The translations under genes were made by a program, and so were the position numbers. A model generated the notes under the pieces. The model saw only the letters and a list, made by a program, of their open reading frames with translations, did no database searches and was not told where the DNA came from. Positions 37,250 to 45,983 of a stretch of DNA of 56,848 nucleotides are shown here, piece by piece; positions within the stretch are counted from its first letter, which is position 1, and every line of letters begins with the position of its first letter. Source of the DNA: Nitrosomonas sp. Nm84 (GTDB lineage Bacteria; Pseudomonadota; Gammaproteobacteria; Burkholderiales; Nitrosomonadaceae); the NCBI RefSeq assembly GCF_003201565.1, contig NZ_QJJP01000024.1:1-56848 (forward strand), in the 5' to 3' direction.

Positions 37250-37542
37250 TCATCTCAGCAAGTTAACACACTTTAATAAGTGCTTAGCTTCCTAAGATCC
37301 TTTACAATATGTGACTCTTTGCAGAGTAGAAAGCAAGGTAGAGCTGAAGATTGATTGAAGTCCAATAGAGCAAACAATCGTGCGGTACTATGCAGCTGCA
37401 TTGGGTGCGACAGGACGCCCTGCCTATTCTGAGTTATTGCTATTTTGACGCCAGAGATTCTTACATATTAGAAATCAAGTTTATGTAATTATTAAATTAT
37501 ATTTTACAATATATTAATACTTAAGTTGCAGGAGATTGAATC

Positions 37543-38055
37543 ATGCCATTAGAAGATGCGATCAGAGATCATCAGACGATCACTTCGGAAGGTCAACCGA
37601 CAGAAACTTTGGTGGTTGGTGTAAAGAAAAAAGAAGTGCCCAATATTATTACAGGCAACGGTATCACTACCGAACTATGGCGACCGGATTGGGATGTGGG
37701 ACCCGATCAAATACGGCATATGATTCACGTTATATTGCGAGGTAAATCTATTAGCGCTTGGCATATGCATGATTTTCAAGTTGACACTTTCTTTGTGATT
37801 AATGGATCGATTAAATTAGTTCTGTTTGATGATCGCGCTGATTCAGCGACAAGAGGTCAAACTAATGTCTTTCATCTCAGCCGTATGCGCCCCACATTAA
37901 TCACTATTCCTCCCGGTATCTGGCATGGTTTGCAAAATTTGGATCATACCGAAAGTAGTTTTATTAATTATTTTAACAATCCTTATATTCACGCTGAACC
38001 GGATGAGTGGCGATTACCCTTTGATACCGACAAAATCCCCTATCAATTTCAGTAA
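37543..38055 (+). CDS. RmlC-like cupin (sugar epimerase/isomerase-like) protein
   Basis: The protein has 170 residues and a single cupin domain. It resembles dTDP-4-dehydrorhamnose 3,5-epimerase-type proteins, with the segment SAWHMHDFQVDTFFVINGSIKLVLFDD, then LITIPPGIWHGLQNL and the ending EPDEWRLPFDTDKIPYQFQ. It is shorter than full RmlC and lacks its typical N-terminus, so it may act on another nucleotide sugar. AGGAG stands eight bases before the ATG. The aldolase and glycosyltransferase genes 440 bases downstream may share a polysaccharide pathway. Confidence 0.75.
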   Translation: MPLEDAIRDHQTITSEGQPTETLVVGVKKKEVPNIITGNGITTELWRPDWDVGPDQIRHMIHVILRGKSISAWHMHDFQVDTFFVINGSIKLVLFDDRADSATRGQTNVFHLSRMRPTLITIPPGIWHGLQNLDHTESSFINYFNNPYIHAEPDEWRLPFDTDKIPYQFQ

Positions 38056-38431
38056 ATTATTAGAAAACTGCATAATCCTTCAAATAAACTGTTCAACCAT
38101 CACTATGTGAATCTGTCATGCGGTTATTCGCTCCGCCGCGATTCTCCCAACGGCAAAAGGTTGAACTGCCTGCCTAAAATATCTATTCTTTCCATCATCG
38201 GATGCCGGGGCATAAATTTGTAGGCGTTAAAATATACCTAGCTCATCGTATCTACAACACTTGGGTAATGGCTTAACTTAGTCCAATACAATGATCCGCT
38301 TAACGTAACGACATTACCATCTCGTCCGAATATCCTAAGTAGCTCGTCTTTTTGTATCTGGAAGACTAAATGATTTGTGGATACATTCCGTTACTGGCAG
38401 TACCTTTTTATGTGGTCTAGATAACTAAATT
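38056..38431. other. Intergenic region, 376 bases, nothing recognised
   Basis: Between the cupin gene and the aldolase-like pair. I found no supported gene or terminator. A promoter for the following pair is expected here, but no clear box was identified. Confidence 0.5.
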
Positions 38432-38497
38432 ATGGAAGATTACAATGGCATTGCCTCTTTCTTGCATGCTGTTAGCGCTGAGGAACTCATTTCATGA
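38432..38497 (+). CDS. 21-codon frame coupled to the aldolase-like gene
   Basis: ATG at 38432 opens MEDYNGIASFLHAVSAEELIS, which stops as TGA overlapping the ATG of the next gene (ATGA). The overlap suggests a leader peptide or the tail of a lost gene. The next gene has its own GAGGAA nine bases upstream of its ATG, inside this frame. It has no ribosome site of its own, so it is a candidate only. Confidence 0.25.
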   Translation: MEDYNGIASFLHAVSAEELIS

Positions 38498-39306
38498 GCT
38501 ATGGCAGCGACTTTGTTCTCACGTTATTTACCAATAATCCAGAGTTGGCTAAGGCTGGCAATGCGGCTGGCATTAATCGTATTGGCCTTGACCTGGAGCG
38601 AATGGGTAAGGAATATCGTCAGGAAGCCAAGAAAGCGTGGATTTCAAATCACCAGGTACACGAACTTGAGGCTGTTCGCGATCAACTGATGCAGTCAGCA
38701 CTATTTGTCCGCACTAACCCCATTTATGCCGGTTCACGCGATGAAATCAATTATTTGATTGACCAAGGGGTAACCGTGCTGATGTTGCCGATGTTTCGCA
38801 CAGTTAAAGAAGCGGCTACTTTCATTGAGTTTGTTGATGGCCGCGCATTTGTTTCTTTATTGGTTGAAACGGCGGCAGCTGCCATCCGTCTGCATGAGAT
38901 TATCAAACTGCCGGGCATTGATGAAATCCATTTCGGCTTGAACGATATGTATCTGGATATGAAGCTAGCCAATCATTTCGAGGTATTAACCTCCGGCTTT
39001 CTGGATAGACTTACCGATATCGCATCGACGGCTGGAGTGCCTTATGGTTTTGCCGGCATTGGCCGACCTAACGACAGCCGTTTGCCGATACCCAGCGATT
39101 TAATCTATGCCCAATACCCACGGCTTGGCGCAACACGCGCACTGGTTGCGCGCGTATTCTATACCCCTGATTTTCACGCACTAAATCTCACACATGAAGT
39201 GAACGCTGCACGCGCTATGTTGGATCATTGGCATCAAGCCGGAGCGGATCGGCAGGCTGCCGCTTTAGAGCTATTACGTACCAAAGTAGCTGAATGGGTT
39301 GCTTGA
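38494..39306 (+). CDS. HpcH/HpaI aldolase/citrate-lyase-type TIM-barrel protein
   Basis: The protein has 270 residues. The barrel can be seen in the alternating beta segments ALFVRTNP, VLMLPMFR, AFVSLLVET and DEIHFGLNDMYLD. These are HpcH/HpaI-type motifs for a divalent metal and a pyruvate-like substrate (the R-x-N and E-T motifs). The reaction is unclear because the family is broad. It overlaps the next gene by eight bases, suggesting a two-gene operon, possibly for a surface sugar. Confidence 0.72.
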   Translation: MSYGSDFVLTLFTNNPELAKAGNAAGINRIGLDLERMGKEYRQEAKKAWISNHQVHELEAVRDQLMQSALFVRTNPIYAGSRDEINYLIDQGVTVLMLPMFRTVKEAATFIEFVDGRAFVSLLVETAAAAIRLHEIIKLPGIDEIHFGLNDMYLDMKLANHFEVLTSGFLDRLTDIASTAGVPYGFAGIGRPNDSRLPIPSDLIYAQYPRLGATRALVARVFYTPDFHALNLTHEVNAARAMLDHWHQAGADRQAAALELLRTKVAEWVA

Positions 39307-40474
39307 TTCGCTTATATTATATCTAGCAAACCATCCGATGATTGACGCACAACTTACTTTCTACGATACCTCGCGTGCTTATTATGCAAGCTATTATCTG
39401 CAGGGCTTCGATGAATTAGCAAAAAACGAAAAACTACCAATCAGCGTTGCCCACTCGCTTCCAGCACGTTTAAAATCGGCCATTCAGGACGCTGATTGGC
39501 AACATTTATTGTTTGCGATGGTGCTTTTTAAATTTCAGCAAGGCGATTATGAATGGTACTTTTGTATAGATACGCATGATGTCAATTCGGCCGATGTTAC
39601 GAATCGTACCGGCGGGTATCATTTGCCACTGCTGCATAGCGTTGATGTCTACTTTAAGGTTAACTATAACCCGGATCAAATCGAATCCACATCAGTACTT
39701 AAAGATTTTAGTCAGAAAATTTTCAGCATCTCACAGTTTTTTCCAGTACGACCGGGATCGTTCCTGTCACTTAGTCGCAGAATGTTACTGACTCCAAGAT
39801 TGTTTGGATTTAAACCGGGCATCAATTATAACGCGCCTTATAAGAATTATTTTACAGATGCCAAATTTCGCTTGCGTGATCTGAAAAGTTTTCAGCCGCT
39901 TGAACAAATCCTGGTTCATCGAGAGATTCCAAAGGATATCGACGTTTTTTTTGTAACCAGTTTTCGCCATAATTTTCGCCATGAAGAAGCCATGGAGCAT
40001 CGTTACCAAGTTATCAAGAAACTTTCCAGTATAGATTCACTTAAAACAGCGACAGGTTTTTCAAGCGAAAAAGCGTTACCGGAGAAATATGTCAAGGTGA
40101 TTTATCCACGCCTGAATCAAGTTGGCTATCTTGAAACTATGGCGCGTGCTAAGGTCGTTATTTATACACAAGGTATTGCCGGTTGCATATCTTCCAAATT
40201 CGGCTTAGCTATGGCGCTCGGGGTCGCTGTTATTGGCGAGCCTTTAGGAAATAACCCGGACCTGTTAATCGCAAATCCACATTTAAAAGAACAGTTTTCC
40301 TACTCAGATCCGGATGAAATTGTTGAGCGCGCAGTTGATCTTGTCAAAAACCCGGAACGAGCTCGCAGATTGGGCGCCCTGAATGCACACATGTTCGACA
40401 ATCAATCGGCTCCCCGCCCTACTGCAGCATACATACTCCAAGTACTACAAAAATTCCAATTTCTCGATTCTTAA
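39299..40474 (+). CDS. Glycosyltransferase-like protein (GT-B type)
   Basis: The protein has 391 residues. The C-terminal half has a Rossmann-like domain with GYLETMARAKVVIYTQGIAG, then KFGLAMALGVAVIGEPLG, followed by DPDEIVERAVDLVKNPERARRLG. These resemble the nucleotide-sugar half of GT-B glycosyltransferases. The N-terminal half has few recognisable motifs. The ORF begins at TTG 39299, overlapping the aldolase gene. An ATG at 39338 (MIDAQ) is an alternative without a better ribosome site. It probably adds a sugar to a surface polymer, judging by the neighbouring cupin and aldolase. Confidence 0.68.
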   Translation: MLDSLILYLANHPMIDAQLTFYDTSRAYYASYYLQGFDELAKNEKLPISVAHSLPARLKSAIQDADWQHLLFAMVLFKFQQGDYEWYFCIDTHDVNSADVTNRTGGYHLPLLHSVDVYFKVNYNPDQIESTSVLKDFSQKIFSISQFFPVRPGSFLSLSRRMLLTPRLFGFKPGINYNAPYKNYFTDAKFRLRDLKSFQPLEQILVHREIPKDIDVFFVTSFRHNFRHEEAMEHRYQVIKKLSSIDSLKTATGFSSEKALPEKYVKVIYPRLNQVGYLETMARAKVVIYTQGIAGCISSKFGLAMALGVAVIGEPLGNNPDLLIANPHLKEQFSYSDPDEIVERAVDLVKNPERARRLGALNAHMFDNQSAPRPTAAYILQVLQKFQFLDS

Positions 40475-40725
40475 TATTCAGCTAGCGAAAATCAGAATAG
40501 CTGAGATGAGCTGGCGACAATGGTGCATTTGAAAGCTATTTGCACTACCCCAAGCGGGCTGCTGTCCGATCCTTAGCGCGGTTTATCTGATTCCTGGTTT
40601 CCCATTATTTTCAAACGGTTTTGATTGGTTATTTGCTTGAGAAGCTCAGTTCTATGATGCGGCATAGGAATATTGTAGTACTATTTCCATTTGGATACTT
40701 ATTGCCTATAGACAAGGAACATGCC
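40475..40725. other. Intergenic region with nothing recognised
   Basis: Covers the spacer before the lipoprotein. A frame from 40621 extends the lipoprotein upstream but has no ribosome site and an uncleavable-looking leader. Confidence 0.45.
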
Positions 40726-41082
40726 GTGAGAATTGCCGCGTTACTTTTAATTATTTTTGGTTTACTGGGTTTACTTACTTCATGCGCTCATACTAATCCT
40801 CCTCCGATGGATATGCAGGAAGCTATTCAAAGAGCGACAACGCCTTGTGATCATGAAGCACTGGCTGAGCATTATGAAGAAACAGCCAAAGAATTGCAGT
40901 CAAAGGTAAAAGAATATAAGAAAATGCTTGAATCATATGGATCAGTTACTTTTAACTATGGGAAGGAGGGACTAGCATTGCAGTCTCAGTCTAAGAACTT
41001 AATTAACTTATACGAACAAGCTATAAAAGCTAATATGGATATGGCGGATTCTCATCGAGCCATGGCCGCAGAGATTAAATAA
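40726..41082 (+). CDS. Small lipoprotein with coiled-coil-like body
   Basis: I chose GTG at 40726, seven bases after AGGA, which gives a clean signal peptide (RIAALLLIIFGLLGLLTSC) with lipobox LTSC. The mature part (about 100 residues) is helical and rich in E, A and K, with EETAKELQSKVKEYKK. The frame stays open to 40621. The lipobox residue after cysteine is alanine, which favours outer-membrane sorting. Family and role are unknown. Confidence 0.72.
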   Translation: MRIAALLLIIFGLLGLLTSCAHTNPPPMDMQEAIQRATTPCDHEALAEHYEETAKELQSKVKEYKKMLESYGSVTFNYGKEGLALQSQSKNLINLYEQAIKANMDMADSHRAMAAEIK

Positions 41083-41098
41083 TCTTAGTTGTACCAGC

Positions 41099-41281
41099 TC
41101 AGTTCGGTTTTTCTGTAGATTCCTCTTGTTGCTTCTTCCACTTGTCATAGCATTCAAGACCGCAGTAATACATGATGTAATCAGTAGCCTTCACGCTAGA
41201 AGCTTCAGATATCGGTATTTCTTTAAAACATACCTCACAAGCAACTTTTTCTGGCTCAATGAGTTTATCCCGCTCAATCAT
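41099..41281 (-). CDS. DUF3330-type zinc-ribbon-like protein
   Basis: The protein has 60 residues from the ATG at 41281, which has AAGGAGG about eight bases upstream. The longer frame (82 residues) starts at 41347 and is less likely. CEVCFKEIPISEA and YYCGLECYDKWKK give a CxxC and a CxxxC pair, a probable zinc site typical of DUF3330. It is a small cytoplasmic protein of unknown function. It converges with the lipoprotein gene across 16 bases. Confidence 0.78.
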   Translation of the reverse strand: MIERDKLIEPEKVACEVCFKEIPISEASSVKATDYIMYYCGLECYDKWKKQQEESTEKPN

Positions 41282-41731
41282 TTCAGTACCTCCTTGAGAG
41301 TTGAGATCAAATGTGTTGAATAGGATTATAAGTGACACTCCAGTCAATACAAGTGTTTAAACTGCCAAACGACTACCTCAGTCCGTGAAGTGAAATATCT
41401 GTCCCAATGAATGTTCGTTGCTTCTACTCAATTGCAAAAATTGGTGGTAAGAGTTGGCAATGTCGTTGTGGTTTGATTGAAAAGCCGACCTGTAAGTGCT
41501 CAACCCAATCGCATCATCCAAATTCCAATGTCCCAACTTATTTCCTTTGAAAAATTATTCGTGCGAGTCGTTATTTTGATATAGATCAATATAACTTATT
41601 GATATGCGTATAAATTAATAAATGGAGATTTAAATTACTATCATCGGTAGACGCAAAGAGTGTTTATGTGATCGCGTTTGAGGAGTTTCGTATCACCGTA
41701 AAACAATAATTTTTCGATGGAGCGAATATTA
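41282..41731. other. Intergenic region before the PEP-CTERM cluster
   Basis: Mostly AT-rich. It holds one cysteine-containing 47-codon frame (41407-41550, reported as a finding) and presumably the promoter of the PEP-CTERM genes. Confidence 0.45.
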
Positions 41732-41733
41732 AT

Positions 41734-42043
41734 GTGAATATTCAAATATCTAAATCCTTGGCGACAGGGCTATTGAGTTTAATGCTTTTTCTCATCGTCA
41801 CCAGCGTGCTGTTCAAGCCGGCTACCGCACTGGGAACATTTACCGACTTTATCAGCGCTACCAATTTTTCCGTCATTGGTTCCGCAAGCAGCAGCACGCT
41901 ATGGGCACAAACCTTTAACGCCGGAATGCAAAAAGACATAGGAAGTTTCTCCGGCTCCGGAACTTCAAGCCTACGCAATGCTGCTTGCAGGGCTTGGTTT
42001 GCTGGGTTTTGTAGCGTGTCGTAGAAAAGGCAATGTCGAGTAA
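41734..42043 (+). pseudogene. Broken PEP-CTERM exported protein
   Basis: The in-frame part (GTG at 41734, 96 residues) has a signal peptide (LLSLMLFLIVTSVLFKPATA) but ends with an unrelated tail, SSLRNAACRAWF. The +1 frame from 41957 encodes PELQAYAMLLAGLGLLGF and the basic tail CRRKGNVE, ending at 42043. This is a PEP-CTERM sorting signal that the product does not contain. The mature part is also unusually short (about 55 residues), so a larger internal deletion is likely as well as the frame change. Confidence 0.75.
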
Positions 42044-42089
42044 ATCAGATTTACATTTTTAGCTATAAATTTTTTTGGAGGAAGTGAGC

Positions 42090-43142
42090 ATGATGAAAAA
42101 TCTTTCTTTTGGCATGAAACTAAAATTGTTGATACCTATTTTCATGAGGGCATGGAGTCTCGTTCATACAAGTCACATTGCACGACTGTCGTTCTTTGGG
42201 TTCGCTATGCTATTGCTGGGTTCTCCGGTATATGCCCAAGACCAGTATTTGTTGGTCAGTAACCGGGAAGGTCGAGATATTTTGCGTTACAACGCAGATA
42301 CGGGTGCTTTCGTCGACGTCTTGATCCCCGCTCAAACAGGCGGAATGAACGTACCCTATGGCATGACGCTTGGGCCCGATGGGAATTTATACGTTACCTC
42401 ATGGGCCACCGAAATTTTCCCAGACAATGATCCACGCGTGTTGAAGTTCGACAGTCGTTCGGGGGATTATTTAGGTACATTCGCATCTGACAGCGCAATG
42501 TCAGCACCTGCTGATCTTGCCTTCGGGCCGGACGGGAACCTGTATGTGGCTGATGGCAGTGCCAACGTGTTTCGCTTCGATGGAAATACCGGTGCATCAA
42601 TGGGTATCTTTGCTAGCGGAGATGCGGGGGATAGTTATCGGGGACTGGCGTGGGGCCCTGACGGAAATCTGTATGTTGGGACGGTGTCGGATCATTTCGA
42701 TCGCTTCGATGGTGCGACCGGTGTTTCATTGGGAATCCTACCAACACCGCAAGCAAGTTCGATACATAACGTCGCTTTTGGTCCGGATGGATTGTTGTAT
42801 GGCGGAGATTATTTTGGCAACAGCATCTATGCTTATAGCTCCGTTACCGGAGAACTCGTAAAGTCGTTTGATGGATTGAGCGGTGCCAATGGTCTGACAT
42901 TTGATAATAATGGCGAGCTTTTGGTATCTAGCTATTTCGAAAACCAGATTGTCAGATTTGGAAGTGATCCGGGCTCTCCGGGAATTGTATTTACAAGCGG
43001 TCATCCGCTTAACGGCCCGCTTGATCTGGTGGTATTGGCGGTACCTGAACCTTCAACCTACGTGATGCTGCTGGCAGGCCTTGGTTTGTTAGGTTTTGCA
43101 GCACGCCGTGGAAAAACAGCGTACACGACAAATGAGCATTAA
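42090..43142 (+). CDS. PEP-CTERM beta-propeller protein
   Basis: The protein has 350 residues from the ATG at 42090, which follows GGAGGA. A TTG at 42075 overlaps that site. The signal peptide ends near SPVYA-QDQ. Repeats of GPDGNLYV occur at least four times, with variants GPDGLLYG and NNGELLV, a six-bladed NHL-like propeller. The C-terminus has VPEPSTYVMLLAGLGLLGFAARRG, a PEP-CTERM sorting signal for exosortase. It is predicted to be secreted and sorted to the outer surface, perhaps in the matrix. No exosortase gene is in the window. Confidence 0.85.
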   Translation: MMKNLSFGMKLKLLIPIFMRAWSLVHTSHIARLSFFGFAMLLLGSPVYAQDQYLLVSNREGRDILRYNADTGAFVDVLIPAQTGGMNVPYGMTLGPDGNLYVTSWATEIFPDNDPRVLKFDSRSGDYLGTFASDSAMSAPADLAFGPDGNLYVADGSANVFRFDGNTGASMGIFASGDAGDSYRGLAWGPDGNLYVGTVSDHFDRFDGATGVSLGILPTPQASSIHNVAFGPDGLLYGGDYFGNSIYAYSSVTGELVKSFDGLSGANGLTFDNNGELLVSSYFENQIVRFGSDPGSPGIVFTSGHPLNGPLDLVVLAVPEPSTYVMLLAGLGLLGFAARRGKTAYTTNEH

Positions 43143-43173
43143 TTTGTTATCTATCCTATAAGGAAATCAACCA

Positions 43174-43914
43174 ATGAATACAAGTCGAATGGGTAGTTTG
43201 ATTGCGTTATCGGCATTGGGTTTGGTTTTTGCCTCGCAATCCCAAGGTGCTGCGATCATTGATCCTCACACATTGATACCCCTGCAGAATGCGACGGCAA
43301 CATTTAGTCAGCATTTAGCTGCAGATTTTACTCCCGACAAAACGATTGACGGCATCATTTCCGGTACGGATTGGACGTCGTGGGCTGTTTTCCCTGATCA
43401 GTTCAATATGCAAACGATTGTTTGGGAAACGAAGAACGATCTGACATTGAATCATGGCACTGTGAATTTCTTGCTTTTTCATCAAGAATTGCTGGCTGAA
43501 CCAGGACACAGTTTGGGTCATTTCCGTCTTTCATATACCACTGATCATCGTGATCAATTTGCCGATGGGTTGGCAGATGGCGGTGATGTGACAGTCAATT
43601 GGATACCGATTGATCCTACAACTATGTCATCGACTGAAGGTGAAAATTTTACGCAACAGCCTGATTTTTCGATAGTGGTATCCGGTGGAGCGAATCAGTA
43701 TCCCATTTATACCATAGGTAGTGACCTTACTGCGAACGCCATCACCGGGTTCCGGCTGGAAGCAATATCGGGCCGACAACCGCTTAACGGCAATTTCGCC
43801 TTATCTGAATTCGTGGTTTCGGCTGTACCGGAACCGGAAACCTATGCGATGCTGCTTGCAGGGTTAGGTTTGTTAGGATTTGTAGTGCGCCGCAGAAAAG
43901 AAATGGCCACTTGA
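43174..43914 (+). CDS. PEP-CTERM exported protein
   Basis: The protein has 246 residues, with a signal peptide (LIALSALGLVFASQSQGAA). The C-terminus has VPEPETYAMLLAGLGLLGF followed by VVRRRKEMAT, a standard PEP-CTERM anchor and basic tail. The mature middle has no recognised domain. Its aromatic, glycine-rich pattern suggests a beta-sandwich adhesin or carbohydrate binder. It lies 31 bases after the propeller gene and is followed by a strong terminator, so the two are an operon. Confidence 0.82.
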   Translation: MNTSRMGSLIALSALGLVFASQSQGAAIIDPHTLIPLQNATATFSQHLAADFTPDKTIDGIISGTDWTSWAVFPDQFNMQTIVWETKNDLTLNHGTVNFLLFHQELLAEPGHSLGHFRLSYTTDHRDQFADGLADGGDVTVNWIPIDPTTMSSTEGENFTQQPDFSIVVSGGANQYPIYTIGSDLTANAITGFRLEAISGRQPLNGNFALSEFVVSAVPEPETYAMLLAGLGLLGFVVRRRKEMAT

Positions 43915-43939
43915 TTCAAATATGCGTGCCATCGATTGC

Positions 43940-43961
43940 GGGAGCCTTGGCTCCCGTTTTT
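43940..43961 (+). terminator. Rho-independent terminator of the PEP-CTERM genes
   Basis: GGGAGCC (43940-43946) pairs perfectly with GGCTCCC (43949-43955) around a two-base TT spacer, and GTTTTT follows. It lies 26 bases past the last stop codon, a classic intrinsic terminator. Confidence 0.85.
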
Positions 43962-44090
43962 GTTGCGTGGAAACAATCCGGGCAACCGCTGTGAACTTAA
44001 CATCACCTGTGTGATGTAGTATAGAATTAAAACACAACTTTATTTTATAGAGCGATGTTGCTGTCAAAAATCAAATTAGAAGGAACCAGC

Positions 44091-44414
44091 ATGTCTCGAG
44101 CACTTTTTGTTTTTATATTTTTTGTGATTACGCTTCAGGGTTGTGCCACCTCTAGAGAGGTGTTCCTTGCCGATGGGACTAGAGGGCATAACGTCAATTG
44201 TAGCGGCTCCGGATTGAACTATAGCAATTGTCTTGAGAAAGCGGGAGAAATCTGTGGTGCGCGCGGATATCACATACTCAATCAGCAAGGTGATGTGGTT
44301 CCTTTTTCCGCAGCAATCCGTGAATTTAGCGCAAGCGCACGGACAGCGTCAGTCGGATATTTGGCGCAGTCGGGTTCGGTTGTCACGCGTAATCTGTTTA
44401 TCAAATGCAAGTAA
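44091..44414 (+). CDS. Small lipoprotein
   Basis: The protein has 107 residues from the ATG at 44091, with AGAAGGA upstream. An upstream in-frame ATG at 44055 lacks a ribosome site. The lipobox is LQGC in VITLQGCATS. The mature protein has four cysteines (CSGSG, SNCLEKAGEICG, and C at the end) that may form disulphides. No family was recognised. It stands alone before the PhoD-like gene. Confidence 0.72.
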   Translation: MSRALFVFIFFVITLQGCATSREVFLADGTRGHNVNCSGSGLNYSNCLEKAGEICGARGYHILNQQGDVVPFSAAIREFSASARTASVGYLAQSGSVVTRNLFIKCK

Positions 44415-44501
44415 CGGGGTAGCGTGGATCTGAGTTAGTACAATCATGGGCATTTCTCCAATCAAGCTTATATCCGCAAGAAATCCAATGGAGCGGCTGC
44501 A

Positions 44502-45971
44502 ATGATTCTTTCTGCTTACGTGCAAGCTGCGAAACCTGATGTCATTCAGGTATGGGTTGGTTTGTTCGGCACTACTGATCCGCCGCCTGTGAGTTTTCGC
44601 ATCAATGACATTGTAGTACATCCGCTCGAAGCACCGATTATTGCAGCGATTCATGACCGAGAAACTGATGCTGCGGGCAGGTCGCTCAATCATCGCGGGA
44701 TTTTTCGGTTTGCTGTGCCGCAAGCGGATGCCCTATACCGGATCGACATAGCAGCCGGCAGCGAGCGCTATGAGTTGTTAACGAGAAGCTTGCCGAATGC
44801 GATACCACCAAAATTGGATGGGAGTTTTAACCTGCTGCTGTGTTCATGCTATTACCAGCCTGAGGATAAAGATGGTTTGCTGGGGACGATCGTTTCGCAG
44901 ATTAAAGTCCAACCGCATTTGATTGTCATGGCGGGAGATCAAGTGTATCTGGATCTTCCGTCATTTGAGGATTTGCCTGAAACTGATCCGGAAATATCCC
45001 AGCGCTTGGGTAAAAAGTACCGGCGCAACTGGTTGTCTACAGCACTGAATATTCCCGGCCTCGAACCAATTCTGACTCGCGCGCCGGTGGTTTGCATTCC
45101 GGATGATCATGAATTCTGGAACAATTACCCTTTTTCACAAAAGCAGCTTCCGAATACGTGGAATGCGGAGGGGCGGAATCTGTGGGCCGCTGCTGCAAAG
45201 GCGCTGTATGAAGACTATCAAGGTTGTTTGGATGCGGCGGGCGTGCTGCGCATCGACATTCAGCCATTGAAAATGTTGTTCGTTGATATGCGTTGTGGCC
45301 GTGATCGTAATCGTGATGAATCATTTCATTACTTGACGCGCAGCGATGACACGCTGGCCGCGATCAAGCGATGGGTGGATGACCTGATTGCCGCCAAAGC
45401 GGATCATCAGCCGGCGATTGGCGTCTTGTCGTCAGGGCAGGCGCTGTTCATTGATCAGCCGAGTGAATCGGATAGATCCATAATGGATGCCGAAATGAGC
45501 AATTACGCCGAGATGAATGACGTGCACGAGCAGCTCGAACGCCTCGCTGATGCGGGCATTCCGGTAATGTATTTGACCGGTGATGTGCACTGGGGGCGTG
45601 TTGCCACCGCGCGAGATCTGCAGAGTGATCGCACGCTGATGTATGAAATCATTTCTTCCCCTGCACGATTGTTTCGCACGCCATTACTGGATTCAGCGCA
45701 TGAAGCATTGAATAGCCTAAAAAGTATGTTCGGCAACAGCGATACTTGGCCGCGTCATAGCAAACCGCTGAAAACGCCTGATCGCTTCGGCAAGAATCGC
45801 CATTTTTCCTTGAAAAGTGAGTTTGAACAAGCTGGCGATCATGTGGCGGTGGTATCGTTTACACAAGCCGGGGCTGGTGTGGAATTTCAAGTCAGCTACT
45901 ACGCTATCCACAAGGACAAATCAATCGCGCAATCCAGAACGACCGGAAATTACCGGCTGCTATCCATTTAA
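44502..45971 (+). CDS. PhoD-like metallophosphatase
   Basis: The protein has 489 residues. The calcineurin-like/PhoD metal motifs are AGDQVYLD near 150, PDDHEFWNN near 205 and TGDVHWGR near 360, with SSPARLF after them. An N-terminal domain precedes the catalytic one. No signal peptide is evident from the ATG at 44502 (GGAG eight bases upstream), unlike exported PhoD, so it may be cytoplasmic. Its substrate is probably a phosphodiester or phosphomonoester. It is coupled to the unknown gene 13 bases downstream. Confidence 0.85.
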   Translation: MILSAYVQAAKPDVIQVWVGLFGTTDPPPVSFRINDIVVHPLEAPIIAAIHDRETDAAGRSLNHRGIFRFAVPQADALYRIDIAAGSERYELLTRSLPNAIPPKLDGSFNLLLCSCYYQPEDKDGLLGTIVSQIKVQPHLIVMAGDQVYLDLPSFEDLPETDPEISQRLGKKYRRNWLSTALNIPGLEPILTRAPVVCIPDDHEFWNNYPFSQKQLPNTWNAEGRNLWAAAAKALYEDYQGCLDAAGVLRIDIQPLKMLFVDMRCGRDRNRDESFHYLTRSDDTLAAIKRWVDDLIAAKADHQPAIGVLSSGQALFIDQPSESDRSIMDAEMSNYAEMNDVHEQLERLADAGIPVMYLTGDVHWGRVATARDLQSDRTLMYEIISSPARLFRTPLLDSAHEALNSLKSMFGNSDTWPRHSKPLKTPDRFGKNRHFSLKSEFEQAGDHVAVVSFTQAGAGVEFQVSYYAIHKDKSIAQSRTTGNYRLLSI

Positions 45972-45983
45972 ATAGGAACTTCC

